Shown here one piece after another: positions 23,841-32,267 of a stretch of 64,000 bases of DNA; within the stretch, counting starts at the first letter, position 1; each line of letters starts with the position of its first letter. The stretch lies in the NCBI GenBank assembly GCA_050249415.1, contig JBFWQO010000003.1, positions 62,001 to 126,000 of the forward strand, written 5' to 3'. The notes under the pieces are model-generated. The model saw only the letters and a list, made by a program, of their open reading frames with translations, was not told the origin of the DNA and made no database searches. This DNA is from CADEFQ01 sp050249415. GTDB taxonomy: Bacteria; Pseudomonadota; Gammaproteobacteria; Steroidobacterales; Steroidobacteraceae. The position numbers and the translations under genes are program-made.

Positions 23841-25853
23841 ATGCGGCTGTTCTTGTGCGAGAAGCCCTCCCAGGGCAAAGACATTGGTCGAATCCTCGGC
23901 GCGACGCAGCGCGGTGAAGGCTGTCTCAGCGGCTCCGGCGTCACCGTTACCTGGTGCATCGGCCATCTCGTAGAAGCGGCAGCTCCCGAGGTCTATGACG
24001 CAGCGCTCAAGCGCTGGTCGCTGGAGCAGTTGCCCATCGTTCCCCAGCAGTGGCGGGTCGAGGTCAAACCGAAGACCGCCACGCAATTCAAGGTCGTCAA
24101 GGCGCTTCTGGCGAAGGCGACCCATCTGGTCATCGCCACCGATGCCGACCGCGAGGGCGAGCTGATCGCCCGCGAGATCATCGACCTGTGCGGCTACCGC
24201 GGCCCCATCGAGCGGCTATGGCTGTCGGCGCTCAACGATGCCTCGATCCGTACCGCGCTCGGCAAGCTGCGGCCGTCGTCCGACACGCTGCCGATGTACT
24301 ACTCGGCACTGGCGCGCTCACGGGCGGACTGGCTCGTGGGCATGAACCTCAGCCGGTTGTTCACCGTGCTGGGCCGGCAGGCAGGCTACGACGGCGTGCT
24401 GTCGGTCGGGCGCGTCCAGACGCCGACGCTCAAACTCGTCGTGGACCGCGACCGCGAGATCGCGGCCTTCAAGTCGGTGCCGTTCTGGGCCATCGACGTG
24501 TCCCTTTCCGCAGGCGGACAGACTTTCAGCGCGCAGTGGGTTCCGCCCGATGGCTGCACCGACGACGCCGGCCGCTGCCTGCAGCAGCCCATCGCCCAGC
24601 AGGCCGCGCAGCAGATCCGCACTGCGGGTAGCGCCCAGGTGGTATCGGTCGAGACCGAACGCGTGCGCGAAGGCCCACCGCTGCTGTTCGATCTGGGCAC
24701 CTTGCAGGAGGTTTGTTCCAAGCAGCTTGGGCTGGACGTGCAGGAGACCCTGGAGATCGCCCAGGCCCTGTACGAGACGCACAAGGCCACCACATACCCA
24801 CGCTCAGATTCCGGCTACCTGCCTGAAAGCATGTTCGCCGAGGTGCCGACTGTTCTGGACAGCCTGCTCAAGACCGATCCCTCGCTGCGTCCGATCATGG
24901 GCCAGCTCGACCGCTCCCAGCGCTCGCGCGCTTGGAACAACGGCAAGGTCACGGCGCACCACGGCATCATCCCAACGCTCGAACCCGCAAACCTCTCCGC
25001 CATGAGCGAGAAGGAAATGGCGGTGTACCGACTGATTCGCGCGCACTACCTGGCGCAGTTCCTTCCTCACCACGAGTTCGACCGCACTGTCGCCAAGCTG
25101 TCCTGCGACCAGCAGAAGCTGGTGGCCACCGGAAAACAGGTGGTCGTCAAGGGCTGGCGCCTGGTGCTGGCCGAGCCGCAAGCGGACGAGGACGGTGAAG
25201 TCACGGCACGCAGCCAGGTACTCCCCGTGCTGCGCGAAGGCATGGCGTGTCAGGTGGCCGAGGCCGAGATCAAGGCGCTCAAGACGATGCCGCCCAAGCC
25301 TTACACGCAGGGCGAGCTGGTCAAATCCATGAAGGGGGTCGCCAAGCTGGTGACGGACCCGCGCCTGAAGCAGAAGCTCAAGGATACGGTCGGCATCGGC
25401 ACTGAGGCCACGCGGGCCAACATCATCAGCGGGTTGATCGCCCGCAGCTACCTTGTGAAGAAAGGACGCTCCATCCGCGCATCGGATGCAGCGTTCACCT
25501 TGATCGATGCCGTGCCCGCGGCGATTGCCGACCCCGGAACCACCGCCGTGTGGGAGCAGGCGCTCGACATGATCGAGGCTGGACAGCTCACCCTGGATGT
25601 ATTCATCGGCAAGCAGGCCGCATGGATTTCGCAACTGATCGCGCAGTACGGCAGCACCTCGCTGTCCATCAAGGTTCCCCAGGGACCCGCTTGCCCGCAG
25701 TGCGGCGCACCGACGCGCCAGCGCACCGGCAAGACCGGCCCCTTCTGGTCGTGCAGTCGCTACCCCGACTGCAAAGGCACGCTGCCGGTCGATTCCGGCG
25801 CGTCCAAGCGCGGTGCCTCGCGCCCGCGCAGTAGCGGCCGCAAGGGCTCCTGA
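23841..25853 (+). CDS. topB: DNA topoisomerase III
   Basis: A 670-residue type IA topoisomerase. The Toprim domain carries ATDADREGE near residue 100, the catalytic Tyr sits in KATTYPRSDSGYLPE near residue 318, and a C-terminal zinc-ribbon (CPQCGAP...WSCSRYPDCKG, about 616-640) and a basic tail follow. It relaxes or decatenates ICE DNA during transfer or replication. TopB next to ssb is a constant pair in this ICE family. Hairpins lie directly after the stop. Confidence 0.97.
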   Translation: MRLFLCEKPSQGKDIGRILGATQRGEGCLSGSGVTVTWCIGHLVEAAAPEVYDAALKRWSLEQLPIVPQQWRVEVKPKTATQFKVVKALLAKATHLVIATDADREGELIAREIIDLCGYRGPIERLWLSALNDASIRTALGKLRPSSDTLPMYYSALARSRADWLVGMNLSRLFTVLGRQAGYDGVLSVGRVQTPTLKLVVDRDREIAAFKSVPFWAIDVSLSAGGQTFSAQWVPPDGCTDDAGRCLQQPIAQQAAQQIRTAGSAQVVSVETERVREGPPLLFDLGTLQEVCSKQLGLDVQETLEIAQALYETHKATTYPRSDSGYLPESMFAEVPTVLDSLLKTDPSLRPIMGQLDRSQRSRAWNNGKVTAHHGIIPTLEPANLSAMSEKEMAVYRLIRAHYLAQFLPHHEFDRTVAKLSCDQQKLVATGKQVVVKGWRLVLAEPQADEDGEVTARSQVLPVLREGMACQVAEAEIKALKTMPPKPYTQGELVKSMKGVAKLVTDPRLKQKLKDTVGIGTEATRANIISGLIARSYLVKKGRSIRASDAAFTLIDAVPAAIADPGTTAVWEQALDMIEAGQLTLDVFIGKQAAWISQLIAQYGSTSLSIKVPQGPACPQCGAPTRQRTGKTGPFWSCSRYPDCKGTLPVDSGASKRGASRPRSSGRKGS

Positions 25854-25872
25854 CCGACCCCGCTCCCCGAGA

Positions 25873-25923
25873 GCCACGCCCGTTCTCAAAGGCGTGGCCC
25901 ATGTCCCGCACGCCCTGCGGGAC
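25873..25923. terminator. paired stem-loops after topB
   Basis: Two strong inverted repeats: GCCACGCC / GGCGTGGC (25873-25898) and GTCCCGCA / TGCGGGAC (25903-25923). There is no U-run, so intrinsic termination is unproven; they may stabilise the topB mRNA end. Confidence 0.4.
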
Positions 25924-26063
25924 GCCCAGCGCGCAACGCCTTCTCTTGTCCGTGTGCGCGTCCCGCCCAGCCGTCCCCGGCCACGGGGCCTGAAGGTAGC
26001 TTCTCCGCGAACCATGTCCGGGGTTTCCCGGCGCGTTCTGCTGATCTGCATTTTTCCGCCTCT

Positions 26064-26119
26064 GCGAAGGGTCCCCCGGTGGCTTGCCAGGCTGCGCGAG
26101 CCACCTGGAGACCCTTCGC
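26064..26119. other. long imperfect hairpin between topB and the methyltransferase
   Basis: Outer arms GCGAAGGGTC / GACCCTTCGC and inner arms GGTGGC / GCCACC enclose a 16-base loop. This is the strongest structure in a 542-base gap (25854-26395) with no credible gene. Confidence 0.6.
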
Positions 26120-26395
26120 GGTCAGCGGTATTCGATGCCGTGCCCAACGGCGAAAAACAGGGCTCCTTTTGTGCGCGGATGTGCGCCAGAAGATGCCGGC
26201 GCCAACCACGACATGCGCCGGGTGCGATTGCTTGATGAGCAGACGGTTCTAGCGACGACCGGGCCTGCCAATCAGCCCACGGGTGGTTCCGTCCTCCTGA
26301 GCCGGAGGCCGCAAGGCCTTCGGCGCCTTTCTCCTGCCGATCAACGTCCCGGCCCGGCCACACGGTCCAGGGCCACACGAACAGGAGACCCGACC

Positions 26396-28012
26396 ATGAA
26401 CCCGCAACCTCGCACCCCACGCGGTGCGCCCCAGGCCACGCCACTGCTGTACGGCAGCGTGTGCAGCGGCATTGAGGCCGTGAGCCTCGCTTGGCAACCC
26501 CTCGGCCTCGAAGCCGCGTGGTTCGCAGAAATCGAGCCGTTCCCGAGCGCCGTGCTCGCCCACCGTTACCCCCACGTGCCGAACCTCGGCGACATGACCG
26601 CGATCGCCCGCCAGGTGCGCGCCGGCACCGTGCCGGCGCCCGACATCTTGGTCGGCGGCACGCCGTGCCAGTCGTTCAGCGTGGCCGGTGCGCGCCGTGG
26701 GCTGGATGACCCGCGCGGTGCCTTGAGCCTTGCCTATGTGGAGCTTGCCAATGCCATCGACCAAACCCGCCATCAAGACCGCCGCCCGGCGGCCACGCTC
26801 GTCTGGGAAAACGTCCCCGGCGTCCTCAACGACCGCAGCAATGCCTTCGGGCATTTCCTGGGGGCACTGGCCGGAGAAAGCCGTGCGCTCCAGCCGCCAG
26901 GGGATCGGTGGGCGCACGCTGGTTGTGTGTCTGGACCCCGCCGCCGCATCGCCTGGCGCGTGCTCGACGCTCAATATTTCGGTGTCGCCCAACGCCGCAA
27001 GCGCGTGTTTCTTGTGGCAAGTGGTGGAGATGACCTTGATCCCGCCGAAGTACTTTTTGAGCGCGCAGGCCTGCTCGGGGATTCTTGTGCGGGCAGCGCG
27101 CCGTGGCAAGAAGCTGCCCGCACTGCTGGACCGGGTGCTGAAGCAGCAGGCGCATGCGCAGGACTTGCAGGATTCGCAGGACTGAAGCAGCCCTACGGCA
27201 AGGTCACCACGACGTTCGGATTCAGCGGCGGCACCGGCCCCGTCGATGTGGCCGCATGCCTGATGGCCGCAGGCCCCAAGCACGACATCCGCACCGAGAC
27301 GTTCATGGTGCAGTCGGTCGCCGGCAGCATCGCCCACACCCTCGACACCGCCAACAACGGCAAGGGCAGCAGCGAGGACGGCACCGGCAAAGGCGTTCCG
27401 ATCATCGCCTTCACCGCCCAGGGCAGCGGCGCGGATGCCACGCTCGACCTGACGCCGACGCTGCGCGCTGGCGGCCATCGCAACAGCCATGCGAACGCCG
27501 GGGTCGTGCCCGCCATCGCGTTCGCGCAGAACAACCGTGGTGAAGTGCGCTTCGAGTCGGGCCATGGCCAGGTCGCTTGCACCGTCCTGTCCAACGGCAA
27601 GCCGGGCTACGGGGTGCCGATGGTGGCCTGCGTGTCCCTGCGCGGCCGCGAGCAAGGTCTTGCCGCCGAGCTGGGCGGCAGCGTGGCGGCCGCACTGCGC
27701 ACCAGCGGCGGCGGCGCGGACAAGCCCCATGTGCTGGCCCCCGACTTCGAGGCGCATTTCCGCTACGACTGGAACGACCCTGGCCCCGGCGACTGGTCGC
27801 ATTGGCGGGTGCGGAGGCTGATGCCCGTGGAGTGCGAGCGGCTGCAAGGCATGCCCGACGACTACACGCTGATCTCGTACCGCGGCAAGCTCGCCGCGGA
27901 TGCTCCGCGCTACAAAGCAATCGGCAACTCCATGGCCGTCCCGTGCATGGCATGGCTGGGCCAGCACCTGGTGCAGTGCCTGCACAAGACGGGCTCAACC
28001 GCTTCGGATTGA
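26396..28012 (+). CDS. C5-cytosine DNA methyltransferase
   Basis: A 538-residue enzyme with the ordered C5-MTase motifs: I (SGIEAVSLAW, about 24-33), IV (GGTPCQS with catalytic Cys91), VI (WENVPG, about 137-142), VIII (QRRKRVFLV) and X (KAIGNSMAVPC near the C terminus). Between VIII and X lies a target-recognition region of roughly 250 residues, much larger than in Dcm. No restriction enzyme is adjacent, so it is probably an orphan that protects element DNA or marks promoters. ATG 26396 follows CAGGAGA; the longer open frame upstream is not coding in character. Confidence 0.93.
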   Translation: MNPQPRTPRGAPQATPLLYGSVCSGIEAVSLAWQPLGLEAAWFAEIEPFPSAVLAHRYPHVPNLGDMTAIARQVRAGTVPAPDILVGGTPCQSFSVAGARRGLDDPRGALSLAYVELANAIDQTRHQDRRPAATLVWENVPGVLNDRSNAFGHFLGALAGESRALQPPGDRWAHAGCVSGPRRRIAWRVLDAQYFGVAQRRKRVFLVASGGDDLDPAEVLFERAGLLGDSCAGSAPWQEAARTAGPGAEAAGACAGLAGFAGLKQPYGKVTTTFGFSGGTGPVDVAACLMAAGPKHDIRTETFMVQSVAGSIAHTLDTANNGKGSSEDGTGKGVPIIAFTAQGSGADATLDLTPTLRAGGHRNSHANAGVVPAIAFAQNNRGEVRFESGHGQVACTVLSNGKPGYGVPMVACVSLRGREQGLAAELGGSVAAALRTSGGGADKPHVLAPDFEAHFRYDWNDPGPGDWSHWRVRRLMPVECERLQGMPDDYTLISYRGKLAADAPRYKAIGNSMAVPCMAWLGQHLVQCLHKTGSTASD

Positions 28013-28056
28013 TCGGCGACGCAGCCTGCGGGCCGCGCCATTCTCCCTTCTGCTTT

Positions 28057-28178
28057 GCCGACGTATCGGCAGCAGCCCGCAGCCAGGGTGTCAAGGCTGC
28101 CGTGGGTTTCGCCCACGCCACCCGCCAGTTCGCCTCGGCATCTCACCGGCGAACGCTGCCCACCGGGGCATCGATGCC
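28057..28178 (+). ncRNA. repeated structured RNA leader, copy a
   Basis: Stems in order: P1 GCCGA-CGTA-TCGGC (28057-28070), P2 GCAGCC...GGCTGC (28079-28100), P3 CGTGGG...CCCACG (28101-28117), P4 GGCATC...GATGCC (28137-28178) followed by a U-rich run. It lies upstream of the gene at 28258. Paired bases covary with copies b-e. Confidence 0.8.
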
Positions 28179-28195
28179 TCTTTTTCCTCCAACCC

Positions 28196-28218
28196 ACGGG
28201 ATGGCCGCCACGTCCCGT
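28196..28218 (+). promoter_or_regulatory. leader hairpin before the 28258 gene
   Basis: ACGGGA...TCCCGT stem after a T-rich tract and CCAACCC, 39 bases before the ATG. It belongs to the repeated leader module of this block. Confidence 0.6.
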
Positions 28219-28257
28219 CAGGGGCATGGCGCCACCCGGTCGATCTCAGGACTTCCC

Positions 28258-28815
28258 ATGGACAACATCACCCAGCAAGACCGCATCACGCTGAAGAACC
28301 TCAAGGTGGCCGACTTCGCCAGCGAGGAAACGATGTGCTTCAGCGCCACCGTCGTGTTCGACGGCACTCCCATCGCCGAGGCCCGCAACGACGGCCACGG
28401 CGGCTCGACGTTCCTCCACGCGCTCAACGGCAAGGCGACGCTGCTGGCGCAGGCCGAAGCCTTCGCCAAGGGCCTGCCGCCTGCGCCTCTCGACCTCGGC
28501 CAGGAGGGCGAAGACCCTCACTACATCGACATGACGCTCGACTTCCTGGTCGATGAACTGGCCGACGCCATGCACGCGGAACGCAAGGTGCGAGCCGCGT
28601 TCAACCGCGACATCGGCAACAAGGTGCTGTTCATCAAGGACGGCAAATTGCTGTTCATCAAAGGCATCAAGCTCAAGGCCATCGCCGACCGCAAGGCGTA
28701 CTTCGCTTCGCTGCGCGCTCGGCAGGCCCAGCCCATCGTCATCCTGGCCGAGCTTCCACCCGAGCAGGCATTCGATTTGTGGAAGCAGCATGTCCTGGGC
28801 GACAAGCCCGACTGA
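28258..28815 (+). CDS. ICE hypothetical protein
   Basis: A 185-residue acidic to neutral protein of unknown function, not assigned to a named domain here. The N-terminal half looks like a compact alpha/beta domain (LKNLKVADFASEETMCFSATVVFDGTPIAEARNDGHGG); the second half is helical with a repeated FIKDGKLLFIKGIKLK segment. The ATG was chosen after a leader hairpin; the upstream open frame is a shadow of the methyltransferase gene. It is a single-gene unit with an RNA leader before it and a terminator after it. Confidence 0.8.
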   Translation: MDNITQQDRITLKNLKVADFASEETMCFSATVVFDGTPIAEARNDGHGGSTFLHALNGKATLLAQAEAFAKGLPPAPLDLGQEGEDPHYIDMTLDFLVDELADAMHAERKVRAAFNRDIGNKVLFIKDGKLLFIKGIKLKAIADRKAYFASLRARQAQPIVILAELPPEQAFDLWKQHVLGDKPD

Positions 28816-28841
28816 CTCAGCGTCACCACCCCCCCTGACAG

Positions 28842-28871
28842 CCCCGCACTCGATGCGGGGCTTCTTTCTTT
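28842..28871 (+). terminator. intrinsic terminator after the 28258 gene
   Basis: Stem CCCCGCA / TGCGGGG with a five-base loop, then CTTCTTTCTTT. Confidence 0.85.
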
Positions 28872-28954
28872 CGGTGCCCATCAATCGGGGTTGGGCCGGA
28901 TGCCATTTTCCAACTGACGCAGCGCGGCCCGCGCACGAAGCTGCCCGCATGTTC

Positions 28955-29073
28955 GCTGATTCGTCAGCACATGCCAGCAGCCAGGGTTTCAGGCTGCCGC
29001 GGGGCTCTCCCGCGTTACCCACCAGTCCGCATCGCATCAAGTCTGCGGACGCGCGTCCCCGCGACGTCGATGC
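28955..29073 (+). ncRNA. repeated structured RNA leader, copy b
   Basis: P1 GCTGA-TTCG-TCAGC (28955-28968), P2 GCAGCC...GGCTGC (28977-28997), P3 CGCGGG...CCCGCG (28998-29014), P4 GCATCG...CGATGC (29029-29073) followed by TTTTTAT. Compared with copy a, the P1 C-G pair becomes T-A and P3 TG/CA becomes CG/CG. Confidence 0.82.
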
Positions 29074-29089
29074 TTTTTATCAACCGCGT

Positions 29090-29108
29090 GCGGGAGCTGC
29101 TATCCCGT
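29090..29108 (+). promoter_or_regulatory. leader hairpin before the 29145 gene
   Basis: GCGGGA...TCCCGT stem (one G-U closing pair) after TTTTTATCAACC; AAGGAG and the ATG follow. Confidence 0.6.
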
Positions 29109-29144
29109 GAGGGACGTGGCACCGCTTTTCCAAGGAGCCTATCC

Positions 29145-29369
29145 ATGTCCCAGCAAGCCTCTTTCGGCCAAACCTTCGGGCAATTGGCCTCGACCTACTG
29201 CGGCAAGTTCCTGCCGCTCGAAGTCCTGCAAAGCGCCGCCGGCCACTACATCGGCACGCGCGATACCGAAGGCCCCGTTTCGCGGGAATCCCGCGAGTTC
29301 TTCCGCAGCTATGCCGCGGCTCAACGTGCCCTCGAAAGAGGCGGCTGGTCCCAGCTCGCCATTCCCTGA
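29145..29369 (+). CDS. small ICE hypothetical protein (74 aa)
   Basis: A 74-residue protein (SFGQTFGQLASTYCGKFLPLEVLQSAAGHYIG...) without a recognised domain. The start follows a perfect AAGGAG. It is 21 bases upstream of the next gene, so the two are probably co-transcribed from the copy-b leader. Function unknown. Confidence 0.75.
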   Translation: MSQQASFGQTFGQLASTYCGKFLPLEVLQSAAGHYIGTRDTEGPVSRESREFFRSYAAAQRALERGGWSQLAIP

Positions 29370-29390
29370 TCCAACTGGAGGAATCACGTC

Positions 29391-29783
29391 ATGAACCAGC
29401 TACTGCCGCGGGAAGTCGTCGATCAGATCATGCGGGAAGAACAGCATTTCGCTGCCGCGCCCAAAGCCTTTTTCGAGGCATGGAAGCGTGGTGTCGAGAT
29501 CGCTGGCCCCGAATGGTTCGGCAACGGCACTCGTGAAGGTCTGAACCAGGCCAAGAGCAAGTGGGATCTGCGTCCCAACATGCTGCAGCTCAATGATGCC
29601 CTCGGCGTCCTGAGCAGCGGCGAACGCATGTTCCTGTCTGCCATGGTCAGCTTCTACAACGCGCGCGAAGGTGGTGCCATGCTCAAGCGCTGCCACTTCC
29701 ACGGGCTGTCGGACTTCGACGGTCTCGATCTGCAACGCCGCAAGGTCATCGCCGACCTGCTGGTGAACTACAACGGTTGGTGA
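29391..29783 (+). CDS. ICE hypothetical protein (130 aa)
   Basis: A 130-residue soluble protein, mostly helical, with a Trp/Arg-containing centre (WFGNGTREGLNQAKSKWDLRPNMLQLNDALG) and a C-terminal FHGLSDFDGLDLQRRKVIADLL segment. TGGAGGAA precedes the ATG. Unlike most neighbours it has no hairpin leader and depends on the gene in front. No function can be assigned. Confidence 0.75.
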   Translation: MNQLLPREVVDQIMREEQHFAAAPKAFFEAWKRGVEIAGPEWFGNGTREGLNQAKSKWDLRPNMLQLNDALGVLSSGERMFLSAMVSFYNAREGGAMLKRCHFHGLSDFDGLDLQRRKVIADLLVNYNGW

Positions 29784-29822
29784 GCCGGTCCCCGGCACAC
29801 CACCGCCTTTTCGCACCCCCGA

Positions 29823-29854
29823 GAGGGACATGCGCCCACAAGGCCATGTCCCTC
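29823..29854 (+). terminator. stem-loop after the 29391 gene
   Basis: Arms GAGGGACATG / CATGTCCCTC with a 12-base loop, followed by GATTCATTTC. Terminator-like, though the T-run is broken. Confidence 0.55.
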
Positions 29855-29931
29855 GATTCATTTCCCGTCGTCCAGTGCGGTGCTGACAACGCCATGGTTC
29901 GCGCTGCCTGACGCTTTTTCCATCTTCAACC

Positions 29932-29952
29932 CACCGGGTCCAATTCCCGGTG
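29932..29952 (+). promoter_or_regulatory. leader hairpin before the 29991 gene
   Basis: CACCGGG...CCCGGTG stem after CTTTTTCCATCTTCAACC, 38 bases before the ATG; same module order as the other leaders. Confidence 0.6.
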
Positions 29953-29990
29953 GCGGGAATTGGCTCCATTATTCAATCTGGAGAGTTCCC

Positions 29991-30728
29991 ATGACCCAGA
30001 ATCCCAATCCCTTTCTCCGTGGCTACTGGAATCTGAAAATCGTCCGCACGCTGTGCATCGGCTACGACGATGGAAGCCCGCATGTCTGGCGAAACATCCA
30101 CGCAAGCCAGGCGCACCTCTCCGACGAGGAACTGGTTTCATCGTCCTGCATCGTCACCAGCGACTTCGCGGTGGTCAGCAATGGCGCCGAACCCGTGAGT
30201 GCCGAGGTACTGGCCGAATGCGAAGCCGGTGAAGGTGTCAGCGGCGAAGGCGTGATCGGTGCAGTGGTCTATGCCATCCATGGCGACGACTTTGACGGCC
30301 GCCCTGTCCACGTCGGCGACACCTATTCGGCGGAAGCCGCGCGGGAAGTCGTGCAGCGCCTGAGTTTCGAGACCGGCTACTACAGCCGGTGCTGGGAAAT
30401 CAGCAGCGCACACATCAGCGAGGAAACAGGCCAGTACCTCGCCAACCTGGCAGACCTCGCGACGCCGGAGGCCTTCCTGTTCATCGCCTTCCGGGTTCCG
30501 TACAGCCCGGCGATCGGCGTCAAGCTGATCTCCACACCCTGGACGGACGAGAACCTGGAGCACGCCGAGGGCATCAGCGCAGCGCAGCTCCGACAGGAAC
30601 ACCAGAACAAGGGCATGCCGGACGATCTGGCGGAAATCCTTGAACTGGCTGGCCAGGCCGACGTACGCATTCTCATCCTCGACGCCGACGCACCTGCGCT
30701 ACTGGGCCTGCCGCTGGCCGAGTCCTAG
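29991..30728 (+). CDS. ICE hypothetical protein (245 aa)
   Basis: A 245-residue acidic protein of unknown function. The N-terminal ~60 residues (FLRGYWNLKIVRTLCIGYDDGSPHVWRNIHASQAHLSDEEL) are aromatic-rich; the rest alternates helices and strands and ends in an acidic Leu/Ala-rich tail. No signal peptide or membrane segment. A single-gene unit between a stem-loop and a hairpin. A relation to other DUF families of ICEs is likely, but none could be named with confidence. Confidence 0.78.
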   Translation: MTQNPNPFLRGYWNLKIVRTLCIGYDDGSPHVWRNIHASQAHLSDEELVSSSCIVTSDFAVVSNGAEPVSAEVLAECEAGEGVSGEGVIGAVVYAIHGDDFDGRPVHVGDTYSAEAAREVVQRLSFETGYYSRCWEISSAHISEETGQYLANLADLATPEAFLFIAFRVPYSPAIGVKLISTPWTDENLEHAEGISAAQLRQEHQNKGMPDDLAEILELAGQADVRILILDADAPALLGLPLAES

Positions 30729-30768
30729 CAGCCGCGCAACGCGCCAGCCTTCCTTTTTGTCCCCCATG

Positions 30769-30800
30769 CCAGCTCGTCTCCTCGCCAGGAGCCGGGCTGG
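30769..30800 (+). promoter_or_regulatory. hairpin leader before the 30824 gene
   Basis: Nested arms CCAGC / GCTGG and CTCCT / AGGAG after CTTTTTGTCCCCC. The inner AGGAG is paired in the stem; a second site, TAGGAGC, lies free before the ATG. Confidence 0.5.
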
Positions 30801-30823
30801 TCCATTTTCATAGGAGCAACCTC

Positions 30824-31102
30824 ATGTTCCCCGACCTCATCTCGCGCGCACCCGACTTCGAGCAACAGCTTGGAGCCTGCGTCAACGCCATGAGCCAAGA
30901 CAACGCCATCGGCCAGATCCTGGTATTCGAGCGCACGCACGGTACGCTGCACATGCGCCACATCGCCAGCGCCGACCTGTCGGACACCGACATTGACGAC
31001 TACGAGATGGTCGTCTTTGACGGTGGCAACACCAGCGGCGACACATGGAAGCATGTCTTCTTCCCGCGTCAGCGCGAGCACTACTTCGTGTACGAAGCCT
31101 GA
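30824..31102 (+). CDS. small ICE hypothetical protein (92 aa)
   Basis: A 92-residue acidic protein (IGQILVFERTHGTLHMRHIASADLSDTDIDDYEMVVFDGGN) probably forming one small alpha/beta domain. ATAGGAGC precedes the ATG. It is bounded by a hairpin leader and an intrinsic terminator. Function unknown; its acidity and size would suit a DNA mimic or adaptor, but this is speculation. Confidence 0.75.
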   Translation: MFPDLISRAPDFEQQLGACVNAMSQDNAIGQILVFERTHGTLHMRHIASADLSDTDIDDYEMVVFDGGNTSGDTWKHVFFPRQREHYFVYEA

Positions 31103-31110
31103 CCCGACCA

Positions 31111-31132
31111 GCCCCTTTCGAGGGGCTTTTTC
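31111..31132 (+). terminator. intrinsic terminator after the 30824 gene
   Basis: GCCCCT-TTCG-AGGGGC stem followed by TTTTTC. Confidence 0.92.
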
Positions 31133-31221
31133 TTGCCCGCTGGGCAGGAAACCGGGTACAGCACAGTGCCGTTTCATACCGGCGGGTAGCCCGGCCCAAG
31201 GTCATCCTTGTCCCCATGTCC

Positions 31222-31287
31222 GTCGGCGTTGCCGACACATGCCCAGGCAGCCAAGACCTTCGAGGCTGCAAGCGCGGGAAACCGTGC
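31222..31287 (+). ncRNA. repeated structured RNA leader, copy c
   Basis: P1 GTCGGC-GTT-GCCGAC (31222-31236), linker ACATGCCCAG, P2 GCAGCC...GGCTGC (31247-31269), P3 GCGCGG...CCGTGC (31272-31287). P4 is not recognisable. The P1 arms are exchanged relative to copy e yet still pair. Confidence 0.8.
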
Positions 31288-31329
31288 TGGTCGTTTCTTC
31301 CTACGGGCGCACCGCGTCCATCCACCCAC

Positions 31330-31345
31330 AAGGGATCTCTCCCTT
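31330..31345 (+). promoter_or_regulatory. leader hairpin before the 31386 gene
   Basis: AAGGGA-TCTC-TCCCTT after CATCCACCCAC, then GCGGGCGGGG; AAGGAG and the ATG follow. Confidence 0.6.
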
Positions 31346-31385
31346 GCGGGCGGGGACTCCCTTGTTCTTCCTCAAGGAGATTCCC

Positions 31386-32189
31386 ATGGATCGCTCTCTC
31401 ATCAAGACCCTGATGCCTTCGCTTGTCGCAGGCCATGTCCCCCGCAACGTGCGGTCGTTCAAGTACCGCGTGTTCGATGATCAGCCGCAGTCCTCGACAC
31501 TGGGCTTCGCCATCGATCCCCAGCCCTTCGACGGCAAGGTGGTCGCAGCCAACGACGACGCTATCGTCGTCAAGCTCAAGCCCAGTGAGTTCGCGGTGCT
31601 CGATCCCAACCTGGTGACCACCGTTCCCAGCGAAGGCACCAAGGTGCATGTCCAACCGTATGCCCGCCGCCGCTTCGACGGCCTGCGTGCGGACACCCCG
31701 GAAGAGCGCACGGAGATGACGTCCGACGGCATTCCCTACACCGTCAAGACGCACATCCTCGGCTCCGCACCAGCCAAGCTACCCATCCCCGAGCCGCAGT
31801 GCCTGGAGTTGGGCCAGCTCATCCAGCAGTTGGAGGAAATGCCGGCACCCGACGGGTTCCGTCGCATCACCCACATGCTGGTCGATGCCGGCGCCCGCGA
31901 CTTCACCTGGGTCGATCCCTCGCCGTCCAAGATCATCGAAACGCCTCCGGCGATCAGCTTCACGGTCTCGACCGCGAAGTTCGAGGGCCAGGTGACGATC
32001 CTGTACGACCGCGCGGGCGACACCTATGTGGTGGAACTGCACCGCCACGGCGAACAGTTCGATCGGCACGACGAGGTGTATTTCGACATGCTCGGTGAAG
32101 TGCTGGAGCGGCTCATCGATGACGGGCGCTGGCGCCTGATCGACGTGAGCGTGATCGACGCCAAGGCAACGAAGCGGCGCTACGGCTGA
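31386..32189 (+). CDS. ICE hypothetical protein (267 aa)
   Basis: A 267-residue soluble protein. The N-terminal half has many short strands (FGFAIDPQPFDGKVVAANDDAIVVKLKPSEFAVLDPNLV), suggestive of a small beta-barrel; the C-terminal half is alpha/beta with an acidic helix. Reported as hypothetical in related ICEs as far as recalled. It has the full leader (RNA copy c plus hairpin) and AAGGAG before the ATG. The next gene follows after an attenuator-like stem. Confidence 0.8.
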   Translation: MDRSLIKTLMPSLVAGHVPRNVRSFKYRVFDDQPQSSTLGFAIDPQPFDGKVVAANDDAIVVKLKPSEFAVLDPNLVTTVPSEGTKVHVQPYARRRFDGLRADTPEERTEMTSDGIPYTVKTHILGSAPAKLPIPEPQCLELGQLIQQLEEMPAPDGFRRITHMLVDAGARDFTWVDPSPSKIIETPPAISFTVSTAKFEGQVTILYDRAGDTYVVELHRHGEQFDRHDEVYFDMLGEVLERLIDDGRWRLIDVSVIDAKATKRRYG

Positions 32190-32219
32190 ATCCGCAGCCT
32201 ACCGGCGACTTGCCCCAAA

Positions 32220-32254
32220 GGCCTTCCATCCGTTCGGGTGGAGGCCATTTTTTT
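32220..32254 (+). terminator. intrinsic terminator/attenuator before the DUF3085 gene
   Basis: GGCCT-CCA-CC / GG-TGG-GGCC hairpin around GTTC, then ATTTTTTTC. Only 14 bases separate it from the next ATG, and the ribosome-binding site lies directly behind the T-run. It can end the upstream transcript or attenuate the downstream gene. Confidence 0.85.
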
Positions 32255-32267
32255 CAGGAGATCAATC

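Noticed and set aside
26084..26395. N-terminal extension of the methyltransferase
   Set aside because: No ribosome-binding site fits, the sequence contains the 56-base hairpin, and motif I already stands near the N terminus from the ATG at 26396.
26249..27985. 578-codon minus-strand frame opposite the C5 methyltransferase
   Set aside because: The plus strand has all ordered methyltransferase motifs; the opposite frame is compositionally a shadow.
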